From Abiotrophia defectiva ATCC 49176 (lineage in GTDB: Bacteria > Bacillota > Bacilli > Lactobacillales > Aerococcaceae): a stretch of DNA of 64,000 nucleotides. Positions 26,934 to 37,200 of this stretch are shown here, piece by piece (positions within the stretch are counted from its first letter, which is position 1; each line of letters begins with the position of its first letter). The position numbers were made by a program, and so were the translations under genes. Below the pieces are notes generated by a model. It searched no databases. It was not told the origin of the DNA and was given only the letters and a program-made list of their open reading frames with translations. The stretch spans positions 763,905 through 827,904 of the forward strand of contig NZ_KI535340.1 in the NCBI RefSeq assembly GCF_000160075.2, in the 5' to 3' direction.

Positions 26934-28427
26934 CTATTCGATAATTTCTGTCTCTAGGACACCTGCTGCTTCAAAGGCCGCCGCCAACTGGCAGAGGACC
27001 CGTTCCTGGCCCTTGCAGGCCCAAAGCTGGACACCCAGCGGAAGGCCTTCTGACGATTTGCCCAGAGGCAACATGATGGCCGGTTGACCAGCCAGGTTCT
27101 GGAGGAAGGTCCAAGGCGTGTAAGCCCAACTATCCTGCCAACGCTCCATAATGAGGTCGGTGCGAGCTTCTTTGGCTAAGCCCTCCTGATCCAAGAGGCG
27201 CTGAGCCATCTCCGCCGAAGCCGCAAAACTCCCATGCAGGGGCGCCGGCCCGTTGGTCCCAGGCGTCAAAAGTAAATCATAGTCCTGGAAGAAATTCTCC
27301 AAGTCAGCCGCTAGCTGATCCCAACGGCCCAGCAACTGGCTGTAATCGGCAGCATCCCAAGGCAAACCGGCCTGGTAGATGCCCCAGGTCATTGGCTCCA
27401 TATCATCTGGCGTCAAGGCGCGACCCAGACTAGCCTCAAATCCTCGCATCATAGCAACCGTCTCAACTGCATTCATGGTGGTATAATCACGCGCCGCCGC
27501 TATGACATCCACTGGGAAGTCAACTGGGACTAGCTCATGACCCATGCCTGCCAATCGTTCTACCGTCTGGCGCAACAAGTTAGCCACATCTAAGCGAACT
27601 TGAGGTGTTAGGGGCGAATCCAGCAGATAGGCGATTCGGAGCGGACGCTGAGGCAAGGTCAGGGGCCCAGGACTTAAGCGCGGCACCATGTAAGGTGCGG
27701 CCCACTGTTCCACCTGCAGCCCCTCCAATAAGGTCCAAGTATCCCGGACCGACTTGGTCAAAGCAAAATGTACCGATGCCCCCTGCCAGCCCCGGTAGCC
27801 ATCTGGGCCAACTGGCACCCGGCCACGGGAAGGCTTGAGGCCAATCAGACCACAGAAGCTGGCGGGAATGCGGATAGAGCCCCCGCCGTCACTAGCCGTA
27901 ACGATTGGCACCATACCAGCCTTGAGCGCAGCCGCCGCCCCACCACTGGATCCGCCCGCATTGCGGGTTAGATCTCCGGGAAAGCTAACTGCCCCGGTAA
28001 ACTGGGCATCGCTAATATTCTTGAAGCCAAATTCCGGCACATTGGTCCGGCCGACCACGATAAAGCCCAAAGCCTGGATGCGTTCTACGAAATAAGAAGT
28101 CTGGTTGGCTACATAGTCCGCCATGAGCTGGGCGCCCGCGTAGGAAGGTTCGCCAGCTTGGAGCTGGCCCAAATCCTTGAGCAGGATAGGCACCCCAAAG
28201 AAGGCAGGCAATTCCTGACGTTCTGACTCTGACAGTTGACGCCAGAGCTGGTCATGAGCCTGAGCTTGGGCCCGCGCACTCTCGGCTTGAACGTGGGCGA
28301 CAGCTTTTAGAGTCGGATTAAGGTCCTGGATATTTTCGAGGGCCCAGTCCACCAATTGGCTGGCCGTCAAACGACCGGCCTTGACTTCTTGCGCGTAGTA
28401 AGTCGCATCTTGCTTAAATAAGGGCAT
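26934..28427 (-). CDS. Amidase-signature enzyme in the thiamine-precursor operon
   Basis: This 497-residue amidase has the complete Ser-cisSer-Lys triad: Lys84 in GVPILLKDL, the cis-Ser in [11 protein letters not shown] (about 160) and the nucleophile Ser184 in [15 protein letters not shown]. The family hydrolyses amide bonds of many small molecules. Its start overlaps the end of the thiZ-type ATPase gene by 14 bases, which places it in the TPP-riboswitch operon. A plausible role is deformylating or deamidating an imported pyrimidine (HMP) precursor, taking the place of YlmB/TenA in salvage. That assignment is inferred from context only. Confidence 0.85.
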   Translation of the reverse strand: MPLFKQDATYYAQEVKAGRLTASQLVDWALENIQDLNPTLKAVAHVQAESARAQAQAHDQLWRQLSESERQELPAFFGVPILLKDLGQLQAGEPSYAGAQLMADYVANQTSYFVERIQALGFIVVGRTNVPEFGFKNISDAQFTGAVSFPGDLTRNAGGSSGGAAAALKAGMVPIVTASDGGGSIRIPASFCGLIGLKPSRGRVPVGPDGYRGWQGASVHFALTKSVRDTWTLLEGLQVEQWAAPYMVPRLSPGPLTLPQRPLRIAYLLDSPLTPQVRLDVANLLRQTVERLAGMGHELVPVDFPVDVIAAARDYTTMNAVETVAMMRGFEASLGRALTPDDMEPMTWGIYQAGLPWDAADYSQLLGRWDQLAADLENFFQDYDLLLTPGTNGPAPLHGSFAASAEMAQRLLDQEGLAKEARTDLIMERWQDSWAYTPWTFLQNLAGQPAIMLPLGKSSEGLPLGVQLWACKGQERVLCQLAAAFEAAGVLETEIIE

Positions 28428-29169
28428 CTTCTGGCAGCACTCCTTTGGCTAAATCATCGAGTAGTTGGCGTTTGTAACGAAGAAATTCTGGACTAAAGCC
28501 AATGGCTTCAAAGTCTGACTTATCCAGTTGAATGTCATGGACCGCTTGCAGGGTCCCTGGCTTGCCGCCCATGACATAGACCTTGTCAGCCAAGATCAGG
28601 GCTTCATCCACATCGTGGGTGATGAGCAGGGTCGACCAGCCCATCTGCTGCTTGTAGTGGAGGAACCACTGATGCAGCTGGCGCCGGGTCACCGCGTCCA
28701 AGGCACCAAAGGCCTCATCCAAGAGGACCCATTGGCGCTTGAAGCAGGCCGTCCGCAGGAAGGCGGCCCGTTGGCGCATACCGCCTGACAGAGACTTAGG
28801 ATAGTGCTGGGCCCAGGGCGCCAACTTGAACTCTTGAAGGAGCTGATTGGCCTCAGCGCGGGCTTGAGACTTCTTAACCCCAGACACCACTAGGGGCAGG
28901 GCCACATTGTCCACCAGGGTCAGATGCTCGAAAAGCATGTCCTTTTGCAGCATATAGCTGACCTGACCGGGTGCCAGAGGCTGCCCCCCCAAGCTAATAG
29001 AGCCCGATTGGACCGGCAAGATGCCGGCAATTAAATTAAAGAGTGTGGTCTTCCCGACCCCGCTTCGACCCAGGATAGCCACGGTTTGGCCCGCTGCCAC
29101 CTGAAGATTCACATCTTGGATGACCATTTGCTGGTCGTAGCCGTAGGCTAAATCCCGAATTTCTAGCAC
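28414..29169 (-). CDS. thiZ: Thiamine-precursor ABC transporter ATPase (ThiZ-like)
   Basis: This 251-residue ATPase of the nitrate/sulfonate/taurine type has Walker A LGRSGVGKTT, signature LSGGMRQRA, Walker B WVLLDEAFGALD and switch His in LLITHDVDEA. It would energise uptake with the ThiX permease and ThiY binding protein, whose genes directly precede it (2-base gap to ThiY). TPP-riboswitch control and the ThiY partner point to HMP or formylaminopyrimidine import. Confidence 0.85.
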   Translation of the reverse strand: MLEIRDLAYGYDQQMVIQDVNLQVAAGQTVAILGRSGVGKTTLFNLIAGILPVQSGSISLGGQPLAPGQVSYMLQKDMLFEHLTLVDNVALPLVVSGVKKSQARAEANQLLQEFKLAPWAQHYPKSLSGGMRQRAAFLRTACFKRQWVLLDEAFGALDAVTRRQLHQWFLHYKQQMGWSTLLITHDVDEALILADKVYVMGGKPGTLQAVHDIQLDKSDFEAIGFSPEFLRYKRQLLDDLAKGVLPEDALI

Positions 29170-29170
29170 C

Positions 29171-30172
29171 TTACTCCGCTCCTAAATAGTCATTGCTAAA
29201 GTATTGGCCCTTAGTCAGGTCGCTTTCGACCAGTTTGTTGTCATAGAGCCATTGATAGAAGGCATTCCAACGCGCTGGATCGAATTGGCCCCATTTGGCT
29301 GGATCGCTAGCGTAACGCTCGCTCAACCATTTTTGGGAAGCCAGGACGAAATCACGTTGATCCTTCAATTCTGGGGCTGCTTCAATCAGAATGTCAGCCG
29401 CTTCTTCTGGATGTTCCATAGCGTATTGGTAGCCCTTCTTGATGGCTGCCAAGACCTTCTTGGCTTGATCTGGGTGGGCTTTGAGGTAATCATTGTTGGC
29501 AATAATAACTGGTGAGTAGAAGTCCAATTCTGGCGCGATGTCCCGAATTTGGAAGAAGGTGGTGGATACCTTCTGGAAGCCTGCTAAAATCCCGTCCCAA
29601 GCATAGTAAACCCAGGCTGCATCGAATTGGTTATTGGCTAAGCCGATAATGGAGTTGTCGCCGTCGTTGGGCACTAGGCTAGCCTTGGAGAAATCCCCGC
29701 CGGCCTTCTTGGTCATGTATTCCATCATCTTCAATTCAATTGGGTCATTCCAAGTACCGTACTTGTGCCCTTCCAGACCCTTAGGATCCTTAATGCCTGC
29801 TTCTTCCTTGGCAATAATACCGGATGTGTTATGTTCAATAATAGCCGCTACCGCCGTTACTGGCAAGCCACCCGCAAATCGCTTGGCTAAAGAATCTTGG
29901 AAGGCAATCCCGAAGGCCGCCTTGCCTAACCCCACTAATTCAGTGGTTGAACCTTCAGGTGGACGTTTGATATCGACTTCCACGCCCACTTCCTTGAAGT
30001 AGCCCTTGGCTTGGGCTACGTAAAGCCCGGTATGGTTGGTGTTAGGCACCCAGTCTAAAATCAGGTCTACCTTGTTGTCATCACTTGATTGAGCGGCTAC
30101 GCTTGGTAGTGTGGTCCCAGCCAAAGATAGGCCGGCAAGCAGGGCCGCGAATTTTTTCATCCATTTTTGCAT
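29171..30172 (-). CDS. thiY: HMP/thiamine-precursor binding protein (ThiY/NMT1-like)
   Basis: This 333-residue exported binding protein matches ThiY: LDWVPNTNHTGLYVAQAKGYF near residue 40, then KRPPEGSTTELVG. The family binds hydroxymethylpyrimidine or its formylamino form. The signal peptide ends in a SVAA-Q signal peptidase I-like site and has Thr where the lipobox Cys would be (LAGTT), so it is not an obvious lipoprotein, unusual for a Gram-positive binding protein. The ATG at 30172 has GAGGAGTGA ahead of it. Confidence 0.87.
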   Translation of the reverse strand: MQKWMKKFAALLAGLSLAGTTLPSVAAQSSDDNKVDLILDWVPNTNHTGLYVAQAKGYFKEVGVEVDIKRPPEGSTTELVGLGKAAFGIAFQDSLAKRFAGGLPVTAVAAIIEHNTSGIIAKEEAGIKDPKGLEGHKYGTWNDPIELKMMEYMTKKAGGDFSKASLVPNDGDNSIIGLANNQFDAAWVYYAWDGILAGFQKVSTTFFQIRDIAPELDFYSPVIIANNDYLKAHPDQAKKVLAAIKKGYQYAMEHPEEAADILIEAAPELKDQRDFVLASQKWLSERYASDPAKWGQFDPARWNAFYQWLYDNKLVESDLTKGQYFSNDYLGAE

Positions 30173-30193
30173 GTGTGTGTCACTCCTCTAATC

Positions 30194-30973
30194 TTAGGAA
30201 ATATGGGGGGCCTTGCTTGAGCGCCAAGGCAAGGCGAGTCGTTCAATGAGGGCAACTAGCCCCATGAATATCAAACTCAGTGCTGAAATGAGGAAAATGA
30301 CCGCGAACATTTTGTCGTAGGCGAAGGCCTTCTTGGTCTGAATCATATAGACACCCAAACCCTCGAATCCCCCTAGCCATTCCGCCACAACCGAACTCAC
30401 AAAGGCGTATGAGACACTGACCTTCAACCCGGAAAAGAAGAAATGTAGGCTGGTCGGGATCTTAACATAGCGCAAGGTCTGCCAATGACTGGCTCCCATC
30501 ATGTTCAGCAACTGCAAGGCATCCTGGTCACAATGGGCAAAGCCACTTAAGATACTCATGATAATAGGGAAAATCGTGGTTAAGACGACTAAGACAATCT
30601 TAGGCGTCATCTCATAGCCCAGGGCCAAGACCAAAATCGGGGCAATGGCCACCGTTGGCACAGTCTGAGATACGATTAAGAGTGGGTAGAGGGCCCGATG
30701 GACCCATTTGAAGCGGTCCATGATGACCGCCAGCATAAAGGCCAAGACAATCCCAATGCCCAGCCCGATAAAGGCCTGGATTAGGGTCACCCGACTATTG
30801 CGCCAGAGGTTAGGGGCATCTTGCCAGATAGCCGCCAGAACCGCCGACGGAGCCGGAATGATAAAACGCGGCAACATACCCAGCCGAGCCGTCACTTCCC
30901 ACAAGGCCAGGAGTCCTAAGCCTGTCAGCCAAGCCACACTTGATTCAAACCAGCGATGCACTCTCTGTTTAAT
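30194..30973 (-). CDS. thiX: Thiamine-precursor ABC transporter permease (ThiX-like), apparent ATT start
   Basis: About 259 residues with six helices and the permease EAA-like loop (FAHCDQDALQLLNMMGASHWQTLRYVKIP). It is the BPD-type permease of the ThiXYZ importer. The frame is open back to 31072, but that stretch is the riboswitch terminator. The only good ribosome binding site, AAAGGAG (30983-30989), is followed nine bases later by ATT (30971-30973), not ATG, GTG or TTG; the next candidate, GTG at 30961, is 21 bases from it. The start is therefore either a rare AUU or the GTG. Confidence 0.8.
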   Translation of the reverse strand: MKQRVHRWFESSVAWLTGLGLLALWEVTARLGMLPRFIIPAPSAVLAAIWQDAPNLWRNSRVTLIQAFIGLGIGIVLAFMLAVIMDRFKWVHRALYPLLIVSQTVPTVAIAPILVLALGYEMTPKIVLVVLTTIFPIIMSILSGFAHCDQDALQLLNMMGASHWQTLRYVKIPTSLHFFFSGLKVSVSYAFVSSVVAEWLGGFEGLGVYMIQTKKAFAYDKMFAVIFLISALSLIFMGLVALIERLALPWRSSKAPHIS

Positions 30974-31030
30974 GGTTACCGTCTCCTTTCTATTTAGAAT
31001 ACGTAACACCCACTTGCGTTTGGACTCGAT

Positions 31031-31070
31031 AAAAAAAGACCCATCCCGGCATGACGCGCAGGATGAGTCC
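31031..31070 (-). terminator. Regulated terminator of the TPP riboswitch
   Basis: On the minus strand GACTCATCC pairs with GGATGGGTC (one G-T) around a 14-base loop and runs into TTTTTTTATC. It lies between the aptamer and thiX, so TPP binding would favour premature termination. Confidence 0.85.
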
Positions 31071-31092
31071 ATCAGTCAGATTCAACTTGCCA

Positions 31093-31180
31093 CATCCCTA
31101 CGTAAGTATTAACTTCATCAGGTTATGAGGGTCCGAGGCAAAGCCCCATCTCAGCCGCAGGCGCGGCACCCCTTGTGTTA
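31093..31180 (-). ncRNA. TPP riboswitch aptamer (THI element)
   Basis: The minus strand carries the conserved thi-box core: CTGAGATGGGGC, then GACCC, ACCTGATGAAGTTAAT and ACTTACGTAGGGA. These are the pyrimidine- and pyrophosphate-sensor segments of the TPP aptamer. It precedes thiXYZ and the amidase gene and feeds into the terminator at 31031-31070, so transcription should drop when thiamine pyrophosphate is plentiful. Confidence 0.96.
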
Positions 31181-31187
31181 CCTCTAT

Positions 31188-31216
31188 ATTATATGCAAGT
31201 TGATGTAAGAATGCAA
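31188..31216 (-). promoter_or_regulatory. Promoter of the thi operon
   Basis: On the minus strand TTGCAT and TATAAT are 17 bp apart, placing the start site a few bases before the TPP aptamer. Confidence 0.75.
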
Positions 31217-31240
31217 TTGCGGTGCTTGGGGGATAGGGAG

Positions 31241-31280
31241 AAAAAGCGCCAAGGGTTCCTACAGGAGCGTGCCTTGGCTC
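31241..31280 (-). terminator. Terminator at the end of the type VII operon
   Basis: On the minus strand a GCCAAGG / CCTTGGC stem with a 17-base loop is followed by GCTTTTTCTCC. It lies 38 bases after the last gene of the type VII locus. Confidence 0.75.
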
Positions 31281-31317
31281 TAACTTTTTAAAGTCTATAC
31301 TTTAGGAAATGGTTTCG

Positions 31318-31653
31318 CTATTGAGATAGAGCTTCCTGTTCTTTTGATACTTTAATTTCCTTTTCATACTTCCAAACTTTCTCTCGCATATCCCCACATT
31401 CTCTCTCCGTATTCTGGATGCCTTCCTTAAGTTGCTCATCTAATTCTTCAAAGCTCTGCTCCGTATTGCGAAGCGCTTCATATATAACATCTACATCATC
31501 AACCAAAGGACGGAAAGAGGCGACTATCTCTTCGCGAAAAATCGCCCAGTCTTTAGCCGCTATTTCTCGTATTCTAGACATTTCTTCTAAGCTCCGTTCT
31601 AGACTGTTAAGCCTCACCTTGCTTTGATAAAGTTGCGATTCTAGATCTGACAT
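31318..31653 (-). CDS. Small helical type VII effector partner (TlaA2-like position)
   Basis: This 111-residue charged, coiled-coil protein (SLERSLEEMSRIREIAAKDW, then FEELDEQLKEGIQNTERE) has no signal peptide or membrane segment. Its position, second of two small helical genes behind the lipase-like effector gene, matches the staphylococcal arrangement in which two small partners bind the helical end of TslA and target it for secretion. No motif fixes the family, so the role is inferred from position. Confidence 0.65.
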   Translation of the reverse strand: MSDLESQLYQSKVRLNSLERSLEEMSRIREIAAKDWAIFREEIVASFRPLVDDVDVIYEALRNTEQSFEELDEQLKEGIQNTERECGDMREKVWKYEKEIKVSKEQEALSQ

Positions 31654-31726
31654 TTATTCCCTCCTAAACTACTGTTTTCTTCTTAGAACTTAAATAATAA
31701 CTAATCTCTCCTATTTTTGCGTAATC

Positions 31727-31999
31727 CTATTCTATTTTTTCCAACTCAATTAGAGCTAGTTTACTACTTTGAGTTGCCACCTCTTCCCCTGCTGCTTTAC
31801 CAGCTTGCCCTCTAAAGGAGCCCGAAAAGACCTCTTGAAGTAGTTTTGTTTTAGTCCGTGCGAGTCCCACCTTTAATTCAATCGCACTATTTAAATTCGC
31901 CTTTACAGTATCTGACCTTATTTTAACCACATTGGTGACTACCTCTATAACTGCTTCGCGTTTTTTCCTCTTTGACCAATCAATATACCAATCAAACAT
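31727..31999 (-). CDS. Small helical type VII effector partner (TlaA1-like position)
   Basis: This 90-residue helical protein is basic and Val/Lys-rich at the N-terminus (DWSKRKKREAVIEVV) and has a central SGSFRGQAGKAAGEE turn, giving a helix-turn-helix hairpin shape like small LXG-associated and WXG100-like partners. It begins 12 bases after the lipase-like effector gene and belongs to the same transcript. It would pair with the effector's C-terminal helical segment. Confidence 0.65.
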   Translation of the reverse strand: MFDWYIDWSKRKKREAVIEVVTNVVKIRSDTVKANLNSAIELKVGLARTKTKLLQEVFSGSFRGQAGKAAGEEVATQSSKLALIELEKIE

Positions 32000-32011
32000 C
32001 TCTACATCTCC

Positions 32012-33490
32012 TTAAGGGAATATTGAATTTTGTTGCACACGAGTCAAGTTCAGCACCTGATTCATCTGACTTATCTGAACGTCATCCATTCCGATAGTTT
32101 GAACATCATCTATTCCCATTATTTGCTTAGCTAAAGATATATCTTTATTAACAATCTCTTGTATGGTTTTCTCTATCCTAGTCATTAACTCCGAATAAGC
32201 CTTATTGATGGAATTTCCCTTCTCTATTTTGTCATTTATTTTCGTAATTACAGGCTGAATTAGATTTTCATAAGTCAAACCATTTGATGTTAATGTTTGG
32301 GAGAAATCATTGTCATCTAAACCAGAGCCCTGCTGTCTAGCAATGTCCATTGTATCGGACCAAATCTTATCAAGTTCTGTTATTGCTCCAGTGCAATCTT
32401 GAATCAATTCAGTTATACAACTCGCAGCTAACTCCTTGGCACTTGTTACAGCTATTAAAACTTCATTTGCATCAAGGTATATAGCTTCAGAAGTTGAGAT
32501 TAGGCCATCTGATTTTTGTAACCTTTCTTTAAGCCCTTCTAATTCCACTAATTTTGAAAATGTATTTTCAAAATTATGTTGCATATCATATGTTATTCGT
32601 TCATATGAGTCCAGCTTTTCATAGTCCTCCTGACTTAACTCTTCCCATGCAGGACCTCGGAATAGCTTCTCAAGGAGTTTGCTGTTGTATTTAGAATAAT
32701 ATACTCCATTCTCTATATAATATCTATTACCAGTTATCAGCAGATCTTTAAGTTGACGTAACGTATCCTCTTTCATTAGTTCGAGCAAGCTATGCCCTGC
32801 ATCAGAGTCCAATGTATACATGTTGCCGTAATACTTACCTACAACCCCCATAGATGTTAGCCAATCGTTCTTCGAACGAATATTTATTATTTCTCCAGTA
32901 AAATTTTTCTCAATCTCAGCCATGTTGTACATGGCAAAATATTTACCTGTAACATCTAGAAAAGTTAATTTCCCTGCAACACTTCTTGATAAAACATATA
33001 TTGGAGCCGGATCATACGTAATCGTTTTTGGAACATTTCGGACAACCGCTACGAACTGAGCAATCGCGCCTCCCTGTGAGTGCCCCGTAATTAGCATTTC
33101 TTTGTCAGGATACTCTTGCCTAACCTTATCATGCATATCAAGCACAGCACTATAGAGCGCTCCGTATCCAAGCCCTATATCAACGATATTTGTTGCAACG
33201 TCTTTTGCAAATCTACCCTGAGGATTTGTACCTGTATATGCTAATATTAATTTTCCAGTATTTGTATCCTCAAATAAAGTAGCACTTGTGTCAGTTTCTA
33301 AATTATGATAAGAAGATACATATTTTAAATTTTCAGGATATTTCTCTTCTTCCATGTATTCAGTTACCGCTGTCGATATATCTTTACGATAAGGTTCCTC
33401 AATTAAAAAAAATTCATTCTGATACGACTGAGTTTCCATTTTATAAGTTACATCAGCAGCATATAACGTTAAAATCTCTGGCTCTATCAT
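32012..33490 (-). CDS. Type VII secreted lipase-like effector with reversed domain order (TslA-like)
   Basis: This 492-residue protein has an N-terminal alpha/beta-hydrolase domain of lipase class 3 type (about 1-245): nucleophile Ser138 in ITGHSQGGA, an Asp at 160 (TYDPAP) or 209, and His233 in DAGHSLLEL. The rest (about 280-492) is predicted helical and coiled, like an LXG targeting region but at the C-terminus. There is no signal peptide. Staphylococcal TslA, a T7SS lipase, has this reversed order with two small partner genes, and both features are seen here. It follows essC and the membrane-anchored gene at 33505. Activity against membrane lipids is inferred. Confidence 0.82.
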   Translation of the reverse strand: MIEPEILTLYAADVTYKMETQSYQNEFFLIEEPYRKDISTAVTEYMEEEKYPENLKYVSSYHNLETDTSATLFEDTNTGKLILAYTGTNPQGRFAKDVATNIVDIGLGYGALYSAVLDMHDKVRQEYPDKEMLITGHSQGGAIAQFVAVVRNVPKTITYDPAPIYVLSRSVAGKLTFLDVTGKYFAMYNMAEIEKNFTGEIINIRSKNDWLTSMGVVGKYYGNMYTLDSDAGHSLLELMKEDTLRQLKDLLITGNRYYIENGVYYSKYNSKLLEKLFRGPAWEELSQEDYEKLDSYERITYDMQHNFENTFSKLVELEGLKERLQKSDGLISTSEAIYLDANEVLIAVTSAKELAASCITELIQDCTGAITELDKIWSDTMDIARQQGSGLDDNDFSQTLTSNGLTYENLIQPVITKINDKIEKGNSINKAYSELMTRIEKTIQEIVNKDISLAKQIMGIDDVQTIGMDDVQISQMNQVLNLTRVQQNSIFP

Positions 33491-33504
33491 ATTTTACAAC
33501 CTCC

Positions 33505-34200
33505 TTAGTCAAACCCTTCCAAATGCTCGCCCATATTAATAATTACTCCATCAATATGCGTTTTCGAACCCCCGCTTATAGTAATCGAGACGTCCGTCTC
33601 TCCTTTTTCAGGCTTTAATGGCTTGAGAAACTCAATCGTATAGTCACCGCTAATATCATTTTGCCCGTATTTCTCCAGAAGTTGAGTCGCATTACCCAGA
33701 AGATAATATTCTCCATACCTACCCCAAGATGGATTGTCGATAATATGGTAAGCCGTTTGTCGATTAAATTTTGTCTTATCAAATTCTAGGGTTGTCACCA
33801 AAAATTTGAATTGCTTCAGGTATTTGGTTGTTTGCTTATTCTCAGGGACTACTATTTGTCCCTTTCTAATCTCAACAGAATATTCTTCGATTGTCTCCTT
33901 GTCATTATTTTTATAGCTTAGAACTTTCACTTTCCCATCAATTTGCTTAGTATGACCATTCCCTTCTGCATCTACTATCACCATTATTTTTCGTTCTGGC
34001 TCATAAATTGAGAAAGTATCGCGGATATTAAAACCACCTTTGAAGACATCAAATAATTGCTCCAAATTCTCAACTGGATAAATAGACCCTAAATAATCGA
34101 AGTTCCGCTCCACCATATGTTCCTGCCATTTCATCCCTAGGAAGAATAGGCCACCTAGGCAAACTGATAGGATGGCAAGCCATTTCAGTACTGTCCGCAT
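33505..34200 (-). CDS. Membrane-anchored candidate immunity protein for the TslA-like effector
   Basis: This 231-residue protein has one N-terminal hydrophobic segment (about 5-22) and an extracytoplasmic domain. It shares YPVENLEQLFDVFKGGF with the two island lipoproteins (YPTENVEDLFEKFPDGF, YPTDKIEGLFSRFPKGF), and the pattern recalls staphylococcal tandem lipoproteins. A Cys in LSVCLGG lies where a lipobox would be, but Val at -1 makes lipidation doubtful. The ATG at 34200 follows AAAAGGAGG. It lies between essC and the lipase-like gene, the usual place for a cognate immunity gene. Confidence 0.72.
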   Translation of the reverse strand: MRTVLKWLAILSVCLGGLFFLGMKWQEHMVERNFDYLGSIYPVENLEQLFDVFKGGFNIRDTFSIYEPERKIMVIVDAEGNGHTKQIDGKVKVLSYKNNDKETIEEYSVEIRKGQIVVPENKQTTKYLKQFKFLVTTLEFDKTKFNRQTAYHIIDNPSWGRYGEYYLLGNATQLLEKYGQNDISGDYTIEFLKPLKPEKGETDVSITISGGSKTHIDGVIINMGEHLEGFD

Positions 34201-34214
34201 TATAGTCCTCCTTT

Positions 34215-37200
34215 TCATAATTCCGCCATCTGCACTAACTGCCACTCTCCATTTTCTAGAACATAACTCTCCTGCGCCTTAAGCTGTGGCTCGCGTCTTG
34301 CGCCCATACGTACACTGACAATATCTTGTTCGAACAATTTACCACCATATAGAATTTGTGTTACTAACTGTCTCACTAATTTCACTTGGTTGGTGGTTGA
34401 ACTAATAGTCTGTGTTCTCATACCTGCAAATATTGGCACAATCCCAACCGCTGGCCCTTGCTCAATTAAGAGACGCGTATCCCGTTCAGATAAATTACCT
34501 GAATTAACTAATAGACTGAGGTCAGTAATAATCAGCATCCACTTTTTGTACTCTTTATCTGGCTGTTCTAGGCGTTCTTTCAAATCCTGGAGTATACCAC
34601 TAAATGCCCCAGTTACAGATAGGGTTGTCGATAAGCGTTGCCCACCTACAAACAGCTCACTATGCACCGCATCTTGAGCATCCAGTAAGAGTACTGAATA
34701 TTCATCATTATATTGATGATAATGGTAATCTAGCAAGCGATAATAGTTTTCCAAGATTAGAGGATTGTCAGTAGTCATAATCATAGCCGCGTTCAATCCG
34801 AACAACACAGCCTTAGCAGTCTCATTATAAAGCCCTATTAGTAGCGTCTTAGCACTAGCAGGCACTTGTTCATAGATGAGAGCTGGCGTTACAACTTCTG
34901 GTAGCATTGGAATTTTAGCTGGCAATTCACCTTGCCAGTGATCTCGCATTAACTTAGCCTCTTGCAACATCATGGATGGATATTGCAGAAAGTCACCAGT
35001 AGCATATGGTGTCATTAATTGAAAGTCTACTAGATCCTCCATACGTATTACACCACGACCGGGAATAGATTCAATCTTATAGCCCAATCGACCAACTGCA
35101 GCTGTTACATCATAATCTTCAAAGAGATAGAGGGCTATGCGAGTCTTAAATGCTGATTGCATCTGAATGCGTAAAGCATTCCAACGCGATGCCGTTACCA
35201 CCACTTGAATCCCTAAAGAATTTCCTTCTCGTACTAACTTGACCAAAGTTGCATAAGTGTCATCAAACATTGAGGAATCATTCAAGCCATCCAAACTATC
35301 TATTAAAATGAGAATCATAGGGAGTTTCTTGCTCACTGTCTGATTATATTGTTGGAAGTTTGCAACATGTTGAGTCGCAAGCTGTGCCTTCCGTTCCTTC
35401 AATAAAGATTCCATGATATTAAGCCATTTTCGTAGCTTAGCTTCGTCGTCTAAGGTTACATAGTCAGCTACATGAGGAAAGTTTGAGAGGCTAATCAATC
35501 CACTTGTTCCAAAGTCCAAGAGATAGATATGAACATCTTGAGGCGTCTGATGGCGCATTACTTCAAGCGCCAATCGTTGCACAAAGTTGGTCTTGCCGTA
35601 TCCCGGACTGGCAATCAGCACAATATTGTTTGTTTCATCTAAGTTTAAGATGAACGGCAACTGTTCTTGACGTTTTGGAATGTCCACAACCCCTAAATTC
35701 ACAGCAAAATGAGGTCGAGGTGATAGCCAAGTGGTCTTAAATTGTTCCATATCAAAATCAGAATCTACAATCATCTCCTCAAGTGGTGGCAACCAAGGTT
35801 GCGCCACCTTGGCCTCACCACTTGCTTGGAAGGTGGTCGCTAAGTCTTCTACCACGGCATCTAATTCTGTTAGGTTTGATTCAATCGTTTCTTGATAATC
35901 TAAGCCACTTAGGTCTTGGTTTATCGGCCGTAATTGTCCCGTCTCCTCAATCTCGTAGAGAGTCAGTGCATCTGACCGAGGTTGGCTATCGCCTGCTCCT
36001 TGATAAGGGGCGCCACTCCAAGCGCTCTGGAAGAGTTCATAGATTTCATTATTGCCGACTTGGAGATAGGCACGACCGACTTGTGTTAAGGTCGCAGCAT
36101 CAGGCGTATGGAGAATCTCGCGCGAATCCGAGATGTCCTGTACCTTGAGTGCAATCTTGAAGCGAGAGTTAGACCAAATCTGATCGTTAACAACCCCACT
36201 TGGCTTTTGAGTAGCCAGAATAAGATGGACACCGAGAGACCGCCCCACCCGAGCAATCGAAATCAATTCGTTCATGAAGTCTGGTTGCTCAGCCTTCAAC
36301 TCCGCAAACTCATCCGAAATCAGGAAGAGATGTGGCATTGGTTCTAAGTCTGAATTTTGCTGGCGAAGCTTATGGTATTGATTAATATGGTTAAGACCGT
36401 GTTCAGCGAACAGGCGTTGGCGCTTGAGTAACTCGGCACGGATTGACACTAAGGCCCGATTGGCTTGAGCCGCTTCCAAGTTCGTGATAATCCCAACCAC
36501 ATGTGGTAGGTATTGGAAGAGGTTAGCCATCCCCCCACCTTTATAGTCAATCAAAAGGAAGGCCACTTCATAAGGGTGATAGTTGACAGCTAAGGATAAG
36601 ATATAAGTCTGAATCAGCTCAGACTTACCTGAACCGGTCGTCCCCGCAATTAGGCCATGCGGTCCGTGTGCTTGCTCATGGAGATCCAGTTGTAATAATT
36701 CATCACGGCCTCGATAGCCGATAGGTACCGCTAAGGTCTGATAAGCGTGGTGATTCTGCCAACGGTCAGAGACCTGAAGGTCCCCGACTTGTTGCGCGCC
36801 ATACATCGTGAGGAAGGAAACACTATCTGGCAAGGCATTTTTCATGGTAAGAACATGATGAATACTCGACAAATAGCGAGCAAATTGTCCTTTCTCTTGC
36901 TCCGACATTGCAGCAAATGGCTGTAATGCCTGCTGAATGTATTCTCCGTTCTGCAAGACAAGTTCTCCCTTACGCCAATCCGCGCAGTGGAGAACCGTTC
37001 TCACATGATCAGGTAAGTTCTCCATGACATTTTCAACAATCATGAGAGAGACGCCTAATTCAGTCAGATCCTCTTGTATGAACTCACTGATGAGATGATC
37101 CTGAAGGAGACTCATATCTGTCACAATGAGGATGTACTGAGGTAAAAAGAGCAGCCCCTTCTTAGAGTCATTCTGTGTCTCAACCTTTAGTTTACGGTCT

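Noticed and set aside
30974..31072. N-terminal extension of the thiX frame to an ATG at 31072
   Set aside because: The extra segment is encoded by the riboswitch terminator and leader and has no ribosome binding site.
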